NCBI GenBank assembly: GCA_030444405.1
Contig: JARFPM010000012.1
Location: 1 to 64,000, forward strand
Length of the DNA stretch: 64,000 nt
DNA from: Nitrospira sp.
GTDB lineage: Bacteria; Nitrospirota; Nitrospiria; Nitrospirales; Nitrospiraceae
Direction of reading: 5' to 3'
The stretch's first letter is position 1. Every line of letters starts with the position of its first letter. The notes under the pieces were generated by a model, which had not been told where the DNA came from, did not search any database, and worked only from the letters and a program-made list of their open reading frames with translations. Shown piece by piece: positions 24,659 to 33,221 of the stretch. Both the position numbers and the translations under genes were made by a program.

Positions 24659-26593
24659 ATGCTTCGGCTTTCTAGATGCTACCCACGCATGATCATTGTC
24701 GCTGCGAGTTTCAGCGCAACCTTCCCGCTGCTCAACGCCGCAACCAGCGCGAGCCAGAGTCTGACGCTGCAGGATCTGTCGGCCGCTACGGCAGCGCCAA
24801 GTTCCACCACAATCTATGTGGCTCGCGAAATCCTGACTATGGACCCGGCAAAACCAAGGGCCAAGGCACTGGCCGTTCGCGACGGTCGATTTATCTCAGT
24901 CGGCACCCGTGCGGAGGTCGAGGCCGTGGCCGGCGCCGGAGCGAAGGTGGACACGACCTTTGCTGACAAGGTGGTGATGGCCGGCTTTGTCGAGCAACAC
25001 GTGCACCCCGTGCTGGCCGCCCTGACCATGAACACGAAGGTCATCTCTATCGAGGACTGGGACGCCATCGACGGGTTTTCGGCGGCGGTCAGGAACGAGA
25101 AAGGCTACATCGAACGCCTGAAGAAGGCACTGGCCGACCACAAGGACAAGACGACCCCCTTCGTGACATGGGGCTACCACCATTACTTCCACGGCGAGCT
25201 CTCGCGCAACAGACTCAACCAACTGGCGCCCGATTTGCCGGTAATCGTCTGGCACCGCTCGGCGCACGAGTTCTTTCTGAACGACGCGGCGCTCAGGCTC
25301 ACGGGCATCGACGAGGCTCTGGTCAAAGGATTCAGCAAGTCCGCGCAGGAGCAGTTGAGCCTTCCCAAGGGTCACTTCTACGAGCAGGGGGCTCTGGCGA
25401 TCCTTGGAAAGCTCGCGCCCCACCTCGCCTCCGCGTCGCAGTTCCGCAGGGGGCTCGAGTTCAGCGAGGCCTACTACCACCAGAACGGCATCACGCTCGC
25501 ATGCGAGCCAGGCGGTTTCCTCAGCAAGCCGATGCAGGACGCGATCAACGTGGTCTACTCAGACGATGCCACGCCGTTCAACCACTGTTTCATCGGCGAC
25601 GACAAGAGCTTCTACGCGATCAAGCCCAACGATGCGGCGAGCCTCCTTTCCGAGACCCGCAAGGTCGAGAGCTGGGGCAAGGGCCGCACCTGGTACATCC
25701 CAAATCAGGTGAAGCTCTTCACCGACGGCGCGATTTACAGTCAGCTCATGCAGATGAAAGGCGGCTACACCGACGGTCACCACGGCGCCTGGATCATCGA
25801 CCCACCGGCGTTCGACTTCATGTTCCAGACCTATTGGGACGCCGGCTACCAGATCCATGTGCACAATAACGGCGACGGCGGCATGGACGTGCTGCTCGGC
25901 GGGCTCGAAAAAGCGATGGCACGCAAGCCGCGCACCGGCCATCGCACGGCGCTCGTGCATTTTGGCTTTGCCAAGCCTGATCAGGTCGCGCGCTGGGTCA
26001 CACTGGGCGGAATTGTCAGCGCCAATCCCTACTACGTGACGGCGCTCGCGGGGCGGTATGCCGAGCTGGGCATCGGACCGGAGCGCTCGCAGAACATGGT
26101 TCCCATGGGCGACGTGGTGAAGCACGGCGGCTCGCTCTCGTTCCACTCCGACATGCCGATGGCACCGGCCAAGCCGCTCCAACTCGTCTGGGCGGCGATC
26201 AACCGCTTCACCGCTGAAGGCCCAGTCGCAGGTCCCCGCCACAAGGTCTCTCTCGACGTGGCGCTCAAGGCCATTACCATCGACGCCGCCTACTCGATCC
26301 AGATGGAGCAGCGGGTCGGCTCGATCGAGGTGGGGAAGGACGCGAACCTCACCGTGCTTGAACAAAGTCCGTATGAGGTGGCTCCGGAAAAGGTGAAGGA
26401 CATTCAGGTCTGGGGCACGATGTTGGAAGGCCGTGTGCAGCCGGCTCCTGCGGCCCCGAAGGCGGCCGAGGGTGCGGAGGGCCGGGCGGCCATAGAGTCC
26501 ACGGCAGACGACACAGAGGTGACGCAGGGCGCAGTGGAGAAACTCGCGGCTTTGATGAATCACGGACACGGGGAGCGGGCTGCGGGGAGATGA
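24659..26593 (+). CDS. Secreted YtcJ-like amidohydrolase
   Basis: 644 residues behind AAAGGAG. Signal peptide (hydrophobic 11-28). An amidohydrolase fold follows: composite beta-domain (ILTMDPAKPRAKALAVRDG), then VMAGFVEQHVHPVL with the metal-binding H-x-H, further ligands in QIHVHNNGDGGMDV, and SFHSDMPMAPAKPL with the catalytic Asp region; the end is VGSIEVGKDANLTVLEQSP. YtcJ relatives hydrolyse amide or related bonds; the exact substrate is unknown. A charged, Ala-rich tail of about 50 residues (PAAPKAAEGAEGRAA) is extra. The gene is followed after 17 nt by a second, frameshifted relative. Confidence 0.87.
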   Translation: MLRLSRCYPRMIIVAASFSATFPLLNAATSASQSLTLQDLSAATAAPSSTTIYVAREILTMDPAKPRAKALAVRDGRFISVGTRAEVEAVAGAGAKVDTTFADKVVMAGFVEQHVHPVLAALTMNTKVISIEDWDAIDGFSAAVRNEKGYIERLKKALADHKDKTTPFVTWGYHHYFHGELSRNRLNQLAPDLPVIVWHRSAHEFFLNDAALRLTGIDEALVKGFSKSAQEQLSLPKGHFYEQGALAILGKLAPHLASASQFRRGLEFSEAYYHQNGITLACEPGGFLSKPMQDAINVVYSDDATPFNHCFIGDDKSFYAIKPNDAASLLSETRKVESWGKGRTWYIPNQVKLFTDGAIYSQLMQMKGGYTDGHHGAWIIDPPAFDFMFQTYWDAGYQIHVHNNGDGGMDVLLGGLEKAMARKPRTGHRTALVHFGFAKPDQVARWVTLGGIVSANPYYVTALAGRYAELGIGPERSQNMVPMGDVVKHGGSLSFHSDMPMAPAKPLQLVWAAINRFTAEGPVAGPRHKVSLDVALKAITIDAAYSIQMEQRVGSIEVGKDANLTVLEQSPYEVAPEKVKDIQVWGTMLEGRVQPAPAAPKAAEGAEGRAAIESTADDTEVTQGAVEKLAALMNHGHGERAAGR

Positions 26594-26610
26594 AAGATGC
26601 GGAGGGGAAC

Positions 26611-28358
26611 ATGAAAGGAAATAGGATCCTGCGCCGTGTGCATGGCGTCAGCGCATCGGTGGGCCGCACTGCCCTTGTCGCCACACTTCTGCTTGTCCCG
26701 GCACGGGTCCTGGCGAAGAACCTTCCCACCGCGGACGTGATCTACGCCGGTGGCGACATCGTCACCATCAACGACGCGCAGCCGACCGCCGAGGCCGTGG
26801 CGGTGAAGGACGGGAAGATCGTTGCCGTCGGCGCGAAGGCCGCGGTCGAGAAGGCGCATCGGGACACGACGACGAACCTCATCGATCTCGGCGGTAAGAC
26901 GCTGATGCCGGGTTTTCTCGACGCCCACTCACACTATTTCAGTTCTCTGACGGTGGCCAACCAGGTCAACGTATATGCGCCACCGGCCGGCCCGGGCAAG
27001 GATCCCCAGAGCATCGTGGCCGAACTGGTCAAGTTCCGTGACCGGCACAAGATCCCGAAGGGGGTGGTCATCCAGGCCTACGGCTACGATGACACCGTCA
27101 TGCCGGACGGTCGCCTCTTGAACCGCGACGATCTCGACAAGGCGTTGCCGGACAATCCCGTACTCGTCGGGCATGTGTCGATGCATGGAGCCGTGCTGAA
27201 CTCGGCCGCCTTGAAGAAGTGGAAGATCTCGGCTGAGACCAAGACGCCGCCTGGCGGCGTGATTGTCCGCAAGCCCGGCACGAACGAACCCTACGGCTTG
27301 ATCATGGAGACGGCGTATCTGCCGATCTTCGAGTCGCTGCCGAAGCCGACGCCCAAGGAGGAGATTGAATGGTCACGCGCCGGACAGAGGCTGTACGCCG
27401 AAGCCGGCATCACCACGGCGCATGAGGGCGCTACTCACGCCGAGGATTTGGAGGTCATGAAGCGTGCCGCCAAGGGGGCGCCACCCTGATCGATGTCATT
27501 GCCTATCCGTTCATCACCGACCTTGACAAGGCCTTGAAGACATTCCCGGTACAGATCTGGGGTAAATACCATAAGCGCCTGAAGATCGGCGGCGTCACAG
27601 TGACGATCGACGGCTCTCCACAGGGTAGGACGGCATTCTTCACCACGCATTACCTGACCGGTGGACCGGGAGGTGAGAAGGACTGGCGCGGCGAGCTGAC
27701 GTTCCCTCAGGACACCATCAACACGATGGTCAAGCGGGTGTATGACCTCGGTGTGCCGCTGAACCTGCATTCGAACGGAGACGGCGCGATCGATGCCTTC
27801 CTCGCGGCTCACGAATTTGCCGCAGCAGGCGACCTGACAAAAAACCGGCACGTCACGATGATCCACGCCCAGTTCACCCGGAAAGATCAACTCGACAAGT
27901 ACGTGCAGTACAAGATCCGGCCGTCCTTCTATACCCTCCACACCTACTACTTTGCCGAAGCGCACATCGCCAACCGGGGTAAGGAGCAGGCGATGTACCT
28001 CAGCCCGATGCGGGACGCGATCGACAAGGGACTACGTCCGACCAACCACACCGACTTCGTGGTCGCCCCGCTGGACCAGATGTTCATGCTGTGGTCGGCG
28101 GTGAACCGGGTCTCGCGGGCGGGAGCCGAGATCGGACCTGACCAGCGGATCACGCCGCTCGAAGGCCTGAAAGCCATGACGATCTGGGCGGCTGAGCAAT
28201 ACGGCGAGCAGGCATCCAAGGGGTCGCTTGAGCCGGGCAAGCTCGCCGATCTGGTGATCCTCGACAAGAACCCGCTGAAGGTCGATCCAATGGCGATCAA
28301 GGACATCAAGGTGATTGAAACGATCAAGGAAGGGAAAACGATCTTCACGCGGGAGTAA
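26611..28358 (+). pseudogene. YtcJ-like amidohydrolase with single-base frameshift
   Basis: From ATG 26611 (GGAGGGG site) the first frame encodes a signal peptide, VIYAGGDIVTINDAQPTAEA and TLMPGFLDAHSHYFSS with the metal H-x-H, then stops at TGA 27487-27489. Similarity continues without a gap in another frame from about 27477 (IDVIAYPFITDLDKALK), through LNLHSNGDGAIDAFL and TNHTDFVVAPLDQMFMLW, to IKEGKTIFTRE and stop at 28358. One missing G in the run at 27473-27477 (AAGGGGGCG) explains it. The rest of the gene is well preserved, so this is either a very recent mutation or a sequencing or assembly error; if an error, it is an intact 580-residue enzyme. Confidence 0.85.
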
Positions 28359-28403
28359 GGCCGTGTCGGGGACACAAGCGCGGTGCCACGGGAAGGAATT
28401 GTC

Positions 28404-28880
28404 ATGAGGACGCTCTGGCTGATCACGGTGATGACGGGATGGGTCGGAATTGCTTCCGTCCACGCGGCGGATCACATGAAGGCCTTTCCCCCCGCCGCGA
28501 GCGGGATGGTTCGCTATGTGCTGCAGTTACCGCCGCAGGAGAATGAATCTCTGTTCACGGTGGAATTGCTGGTCGGCAAAACGGTTCAAACCGATGCGCG
28601 CAACCGCTACTTCTTCGGCGGCAAGATTGAGGCGAGCACCATCAAAGGGTGGGGCTTCACACGATACGACGTGAAACAGCTCGGCCCGATGGCGGGCACG
28701 CTCATCGCCGTCGATCCCAATGAGCCGAAAGTGGACCGGTTCATCGCGCTGGGCGGCGAGCCGTATCTGGTCCGGTACAACAGCAAGCTGCCGGTCGTCG
28801 TGTATGTCCCGGGAGGGGTCGAGGTGCGCTATCGGATCTGGAAGGCCGGGGTAGAGACAACAACCATCGAGAAGGGTTAG
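28404..28880 (+). CDS. eco: Ecotin-type serine protease inhibitor
   Basis: 158 residues from ATG 28404 behind GGAAGGA. Signal peptide cleaved near VHAAD. Ecotin hallmarks: MVRYVLQLPPQENESLFTVE, VELLVGKTVQTD, GWGFTRYDV, LGPMAGTL at the primary binding loop, and RYNSKLPVVVYVPGGVEVRYR. Ecotins are periplasmic dimeric inhibitors of trypsin-fold proteases. The P1 position, Met84 in E. coli, appears to be Leu here (in AGTLIAV). The two cysteines that make the single disulfide in E. coli ecotin are replaced by Ala and Val, a coordinated loss. Possibly protects the envelope from host or predator proteases. Confidence 0.9.
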   Translation: MRTLWLITVMTGWVGIASVHAADHMKAFPPAASGMVRYVLQLPPQENESLFTVELLVGKTVQTDARNRYFFGGKIEASTIKGWGFTRYDVKQLGPMAGTLIAVDPNEPKVDRFIALGGEPYLVRYNSKLPVVVYVPGGVEVRYRIWKAGVETTTIEKG

Positions 28881-28959
28881 GATGGGACGACCTCCGAAAG
28901 GGAGGTGATGTCGCTGAGCTTGGCCGTGATGCTTCGCGAGGTGAGTGTGAGGAGGGACC

Positions 28960-29748
28960 ATGGGCGAGGAAAGAGAACGGGCCGCGGCCGCGATAACCAG
29001 GGCTCAACTGGAGCTTGAAGAGGCCCTGGCGGAACTCGACGCCATGCCCGCGCTGGATTCCCGTGCTGTGACGCTTGCTGCCCACCTGCTCAACAACTAT
29101 CTCACCGTCACCGGCGGAACGGTCGATTTGATTCAGAAACACCTGGCGGCGTCTGGCGATCAGCAGGTGACGACGTGGCTCGAGGCGTTGCAGCACGTGA
29201 CCAATCTGATGCACCGGACGGTCGGTCAACTCGTGATGAACTCCCAGGCCGCGATCAACCCGATACTTCGGTTCGAGAAAGTGGACCTGCCGCTGCTGCT
29301 TCAACGAGTCTGCCACTACTACCAACGGGAGGCGGATAAAAAAGGCATCCGAGTGGTTCAGGATGCGTCGAGCAGCGTCCCGCCCGTCCGTGCGGACCGC
29401 GTCATTCTCGCGACCGTCTTGGGCAACTTGCTTTCGAATGCGGTGAAGTATTCGCGGCCGGGAACGCAGATCGACGTGCACGTGCGAGATGAGAACGGCT
29501 GGGTTCACTGTGACGTGCAGGATCAGGGACCGGGCCTCAGCCAGCAGGACCAGGCTAAACTCTTTCAAGCAGGTGTTCGGCTCACCCCGCAGCCGACAGC
29601 TGGAGAGCCTTCCACGGGCTATGGTCTAGCCGTGGCCAAGCAATTGATCGAAAAGATGGGCGGCAAGGTCTCTTGCGAGAGCGTGCCCGGCCAAGGTTCC
29701 TGCTTTTCAATCTTTGTCCCCCACTACGCAGGACCGACTGACGGTTGA
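28960..29748 (+). CDS. Soluble histidine-kinase-like ATPase protein
   Basis: 262 residues without signal or membrane segment. An N-terminal charged helix precedes AAHLLNNYLTVTGG, where His42 sits where the H-box of a HisKA dimerisation helix would be (resembling H-x-L-N-N-x-L-T). The HATPase_c domain is complete: NLLSNAVKYSRPGT (N box), VQDQGPGLS (G1), and STGYGLAVAKQLIEKMGG (G2), ending SCFSIFVP. There is no sensor domain and no response regulator nearby. It may be phosphorylated from an unlinked partner or act as an ATPase regulator. GAGGGACC precedes the start. Confidence 0.75.
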   Translation: MGEERERAAAAITRAQLELEEALAELDAMPALDSRAVTLAAHLLNNYLTVTGGTVDLIQKHLAASGDQQVTTWLEALQHVTNLMHRTVGQLVMNSQAAINPILRFEKVDLPLLLQRVCHYYQREADKKGIRVVQDASSSVPPVRADRVILATVLGNLLSNAVKYSRPGTQIDVHVRDENGWVHCDVQDQGPGLSQQDQAKLFQAGVRLTPQPTAGEPSTGYGLAVAKQLIEKMGGKVSCESVPGQGSCFSIFVPHYAGPTDG

Positions 29749-29859
29749 GACTGCCCCTTACTTCCTTCGATCACTCCCGCGATTAAAACGGCATCGCCGG
29801 TTTCTCCCACGATCGATCTCCTTTCCGGTCTTCTTGTGTCGATGGCTTCGCCGTCTGCG

Positions 29860-30288
29860 CTATTTCATCACGGACGCAAGAAGACTCTTTGCCTGATCTC
29901 CGCCTGCCTTTCCGACAAAGTCCGACATGGTCTGAGAAAATTTCGGCACCATGTCCTGGCCCATTCCCAAACGGGAGAAAGCGGAGGTCAAGCCTGCTTG
30001 ATCCCCGATCGGGCCGGTCACAGCGCCAAGATCCTTGGCGGCCTTCATGAAGCCGTCCGAGCCGGGAATGAACTTAGTCAGTGTGCTGAAGTTCATGGAC
30101 GGCAACTTCTCTTTCGCGAGACTCAGGATGGATCCGACCCCGCCGTTGGCCTGATTTGATGTCACACCCAGCTGACTGGTCAAGAGTTGTGTCAACGCAT
30201 TGGTCACACCAGATGCTTGCATCTCCGCGCAGCCTACGTGAAGAAATGCGGCCGTGATGAGTACTGAGGCGAATAGTGAACGCAACAT
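29860..30288 (-). CDS. DUF2780 secreted protein
   Basis: 142 residues from ATG 30288; the frame is open further upstream but the signal peptide (LRSLFASVLITAAFLHVGCAE, with a lipobox-like HVGC) starts here. The mature region TNALTQLLTSQLGVTSNQANGG, then GSILSLAKEKL, LTKFIPGSDGFMKAA and MGQDMVPKFSQTMSDFV is characteristic of DUF2780 (VcgC/VcgE-like), small all-helical secreted proteins of unknown role. It is divergent to the FGE gene; the 30289-30340 interval is unusually AT-rich and likely holds its promoter. Confidence 0.8.
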   Translation of the reverse strand: MLRSLFASVLITAAFLHVGCAEMQASGVTNALTQLLTSQLGVTSNQANGGVGSILSLAKEKLPSMNFSTLTKFIPGSDGFMKAAKDLGAVTGPIGDQAGLTSAFSRLGMGQDMVPKFSQTMSDFVGKAGGDQAKSLLASVMK

Positions 30289-30500
30289 AAGGAGCTTCCC
30301 TATTGTAATAATTGTAATTGTAAATGAGGAGGACGCATATTGCCTGCCGGCAAATGACCTCGTCAAGTTGTTCGCCGAGAGATCTGGCATGGACAAGATG
30401 GAGATCACGAACGAATATTACGGAATGCCACGATTGGGTGGCTGGTCTTGAGATAACTGCTGCAGAATGATCTTGCTTCAGCAGATCAACAGGAGTGACA

Positions 30501-31673
30501 ATGCCGCCCATGTCACGCCTCGCATGGACGGTTTCTACGGTTGTATTCGGCGCGGTCGTCGTCGCAGGTTTTTGGCACTGGTTTTACGACGGTTCGCGGT
30601 CGTCACCAGCCCCGACCGCTATGACCTGCGACATGGGCATTTCTGCGGCTAAAGCGGCGCGGAGCGCGTCGGCCTCGACAGTGCAGCCAGCCGCGAAGAA
30701 TCCTCAAGCACCCCAACCAGCCGACCGTCTTCCAGGCCCTCCCGGTCCGCCGCCAGGTCCGACGCCGGAGGGGATGATGTGGATTCCCGGTGGCGAATTC
30801 TGGATGGGCGCGGATGAGTTTCCGGATGCGCAGCCCTGGCATCGCGTATACGTCGACGGCTTCTGGATGGACAAGACCGAGGTCACCAACGAACAGTTTG
30901 CGAAGTTCGTCAAGGCCACCGGCTATGTCACCGTGGCCGAGCGTACACCGCGGGCAGAGGATTTCCCCGGCGCACCGCCTGAAAATCTCGTCGCCGGCTC
31001 GGTGGTCTTCTCCCCACCCGCTCACCCGGTGAAGTTGAACGACCATTTTCAGTGGTGGTCTTATGTCACCGGCGCAAACTGGCGGCATCCAGAAGGGCCC
31101 AAGAGCGAGATCAAAGACCGTGGTCGGCATCCGGTCGTCCACATCGCCTATGACGACGCGCTTGCGTATGCCAAGTGGGCGGGCAAACGGCTGCCGACAG
31201 AGGCGGAGTTTGAGTACGCGCAACGAGGCGGACTTGACCGCAAGCCCTACGCCTGGGGCGATGAGTTCAGGCCGGGCGGGAAGATCATGGCCAACACCTT
31301 CCAAGGCCACTTTCCCGACAAGAATACGATGGAAGACGGCCATGCCGCTGCAGCGCCGGTGGCGTCGTTTCCTCCCAACGGCTACGGGCTCTATGACATG
31401 GCAGGCAACGTCTGGGAATGGACGAGCGACTGGTATCGCCATGACTACTACCGAACACTGGCCGCGCAGGGAACAGTCGTGCGTAACCCGCCGGGGCCGA
31501 CAGACAGCATCGATCCCAGCGAACCAGGGGTGAAGAAGAAAGTGCATAAAGGCGGCTCGTTCCTCTGTACCGACCAGTATTGCGCCCGCTACATCGCCGG
31601 CGGCCGCGGCAAAGGTGAGCCGGACACAGGCACGAATCACCTCGGCTTCCGACTGGTGCGCACTGTTCGCTGA
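30501..31673 (+). CDS. Formylglycine-generating enzyme (SUMF1/FGE), membrane-anchored
   Basis: 390 residues from ATG 30501, where AGGAG lies 6 nt upstream. An N-terminal membrane segment (about 8-28) is followed by a Pro/Ala-rich linker (residues 60-90) and the FGE-sulfatase domain: MMWIPGGEFWMGADEF, VDGFWMDKTEVTNEQFAKFV, RLPTEAEFEYAQRGG, YAWGDE, GLYDMAGNVWEWTSDWY and GFRLVR. The motif KGGSFLCTDQYCARY keeps the two copper-binding cysteines (about 356 and 361), spaced as in human FGE and absent from most non-FGE homologues. It oxidises the C-x-P-x-R cysteine of sulfatases to formylglycine, so it is the expected activator of the sulfatases at 11.2, 16.2 and 19.3 kb. The anchor puts the catalytic domain in the periplasm. 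Confidence 0.9.
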   Translation: MPPMSRLAWTVSTVVFGAVVVAGFWHWFYDGSRSSPAPTAMTCDMGISAAKAARSASASTVQPAAKNPQAPQPADRLPGPPGPPPGPTPEGMMWIPGGEFWMGADEFPDAQPWHRVYVDGFWMDKTEVTNEQFAKFVKATGYVTVAERTPRAEDFPGAPPENLVAGSVVFSPPAHPVKLNDHFQWWSYVTGANWRHPEGPKSEIKDRGRHPVVHIAYDDALAYAKWAGKRLPTEAEFEYAQRGGLDRKPYAWGDEFRPGGKIMANTFQGHFPDKNTMEDGHAAAAPVASFPPNGYGLYDMAGNVWEWTSDWYRHDYYRTLAAQGTVVRNPPGPTDSIDPSEPGVKKKVHKGGSFLCTDQYCARYIAGGRGKGEPDTGTNHLGFRLVRTVR

Positions 31674-31829
31674 GAGCCGGTGGCGGGCCGCTTATGGAAG
31701 CGCCGGCCGGTGGCCACAACAGCATTCGCCAGAAGGAACCGTGGGTATGATTATGAGATGAAGCAGCCCGCTACAACAGAGGGCTCAGTCCGGCTTTACG
31801 CCGGGGCTGGAGAAGGAGGATTATCGTTC

Positions 31830-32396
31830 ATGGAGACCCGACGACAATCAGTATGCTCTCTCATCCTATTCATGCTCGGCCTGAGCGCCTGCACACCGGT
31901 TAACGTGAAGATCGACCATGATCCCACGGCGGATTTCACCACCTTCACAACATTTACTTTCGTGGGACTGGCTGAGGCCGAAAAAGGTAGGATCCACGAC
32001 AATTCGTTGACGCACAAGCGGATTGAATCAGCCGTCGCACGGGAGCTGACCGGGAAAGGGCTTCGGCAAGTCGATCTGAGTCAACAACCCGACCTGCTGG
32101 TCTACTATTGGTTCAGCGCAAAAGAGAAGCAGCAAATTCAGAGCACCGGACCGACCGCCGGTGCCTATGGCTGGCGCGGCAGATATGGGTGGGGTGCGGG
32201 ATACGGGGGCACTGTCACCACCTATGAGTATACGGAAGGAACCTTGATTCTTGATCTGGTCGAACCAACCAAGAAGGAACTGGTCTGGCGCGCGACGATG
32301 GTCGGCACGTTGCACGAGACACCGAAAGACAATATCGAGCTCGGGAATAAGGCCATCGCGAAGGCGTTTGAAAGCTATCCACCGAAACGGAAATAG
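31830..32396 (+). CDS. DUF4136 lipoprotein
   Basis: 188 residues from ATG 31830 (AAGGAGG 10 nt upstream); a longer frame upstream has no conserved features. The signal peptide ends LGLSAC. The mature chain has VNVKIDHDPTADFTTFTTFTF, then RIESAVARELTGKGLRQV, QPDLLVYYWFSAKE, a Gly/Tyr-rich loop (YGWRGRYGWGAGYGG) and TLILDLVEPTKKELVWRA, all typical of DUF4136 outer-membrane lipoproteins. Role unknown. The last 235 coding bases and 11 following bases are repeated at 33222-33467. Confidence 0.82.
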   Translation: METRRQSVCSLILFMLGLSACTPVNVKIDHDPTADFTTFTTFTFVGLAEAEKGRIHDNSLTHKRIESAVARELTGKGLRQVDLSQQPDLLVYYWFSAKEKQQIQSTGPTAGAYGWRGRYGWGAGYGGTVTTYEYTEGTLILDLVEPTKKELVWRATMVGTLHETPKDNIELGNKAIAKAFESYPPKRK

Positions 32397-32407
32397 CCGC
32401 TGCCATG
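32162..32407 (+). repeat. 246-bp direct repeat, copy 1 (3' end of DUF4136 gene)
   Basis: Bases 32162-32407 match 33222-33467 at a constant offset of 1060, with five mismatches by eye (about 98 % identity). This copy is the functional end of the DUF4136 gene. The two copies enclose the vapBC pair. Confidence 0.93.
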
Positions 32408-32463
32408 GACGGATTTGAGTACTATTTGAGTACTAACGGCGATCAGCCTGCCCTCGGCAATAA

Positions 32464-32913
32464 TCAGGAGCGTCGGTGTGGCTTGCGGCTGAGTGGGTTC
32501 TCCCAACGAAGCCGCTTGAACCGGGCAAAGTCATTGTCGCATGAGACGAGTGTCGCGCCATAACTCATCGCGAGCGCAGCCAGGTGCGCATCGGTCACCA
32601 GATTGGCGGCAGTGCCAGCTTCGCTTAGTAAGGAACGCAGAATCTCCCAGTGTTCGTCTCTTTCCGGCAGGAGCCTTGTGCTGTCAAGAGACAGCCATGC
32701 GTGAACTTTGCCGATGGCCGTATCAGGATCCAGCGGTCGTGGAAAGATGTCGTGGTTGGTGGAGATGCGTAAGAATCCAAGCACCACAACCCACGGTAGC
32801 CCGAGAGGTTCGTCGCCATTGAGGGCCTGCTCCCACCAGGCCTGTATGGGACGGTGGTGAGGAGCGTCTTCGTTGATGGCATAGAGAAGGATGTTAAGAT
32901 CGACCAGTTTCAC
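32464..32913 (-). CDS. vapC: VapC-type PIN-domain ribonuclease toxin
   Basis: 149 residues. PIN acidic residues are all recognisable: Asp near position 5 (KLVDLNILLYA, the D-x-N motif), Glu in the WWEQAL helix region, the TDAHLAALA motif with its Asp near 110, and CDNDFARF with the last Asp near 128. It has VapC length and should be an active, Mg-dependent, site-specific RNase, often against tRNA or rRNA. The ATG overlaps the vapB stop (ATGA). It is the only undamaged toxin among the TA pairs in the window. Confidence 0.85.
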   Translation of the reverse strand: MKLVDLNILLYAINEDAPHHRPIQAWWEQALNGDEPLGLPWVVVLGFLRISTNHDIFPRPLDPDTAIGKVHAWLSLDSTRLLPERDEHWEILRSLLSEAGTAANLVTDAHLAALAMSYGATLVSCDNDFARFKRLRWENPLSRKPHRRS

Positions 32914-33176
32914 TTGCGACCGAGCACTTTTCTGACGATCTCTTCGTCCTCGAGTGCCGCGGCTAATGCAAGCGCTTTGTCGAGTTTGATCCTGGGCGGG
33001 CCCATTGCGTAGCTCCGCTCCCGATGGCGTCGGTTGCGCGCGGATAATTTGGGCGACGCACGTATGCCTGCGCGCAGAGTCCGATCAAGCAGGCGGGTCA
33101 GCGGAGTATCCTCCTTACGTGCCTGTTCCTTGAGCGTACGGAGGAGCTCGTCGTCGATGCGGATCGTCGTGCGCAT
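32910..33176 (-). CDS. vapB: VapB-type antitoxin
   Basis: 88 residues. MRTTIRIDDELLRTLKEQARK and TPLTRLLDRTLRAGI form a ribbon-helix-helix DNA-binding domain; the C-terminal part (RIKLDKALALAAALEDEEIVRKV) should occupy the VapC active site. Transcribed from a near-consensus promoter just upstream and translationally coupled to vapC. The whole pair lies between the two 246-bp repeats. Confidence 0.85.
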   Translation of the reverse strand: MRTTIRIDDELLRTLKEQARKEDTPLTRLLDRTLRAGIRASPKLSARNRRHRERSYAMGPPRIKLDKALALAAALEDEEIVRKVLGRK

Positions 33177-33182
33177 GGAGGC

Positions 33183-33218
33183 ATCATAGCATCACCTCCG
33201 ATGATGTCAAGGCATCAT
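33183..33218 (-). promoter_or_regulatory. vapBC promoter with overlapping inverted repeat
   Basis: Minus strand: TTGACA (33210-33205), 16-nt spacer, TATGAT (33188-33183), and ATG of vapB 6 nt further, so the mRNA is probably leaderless. ATGATG (33201-33206) and CATCAT (33213-33218) make an inverted repeat straddling the -35 box, a likely VapB operator. Confidence 0.65.
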
Positions 33219-33221
33219 TTT

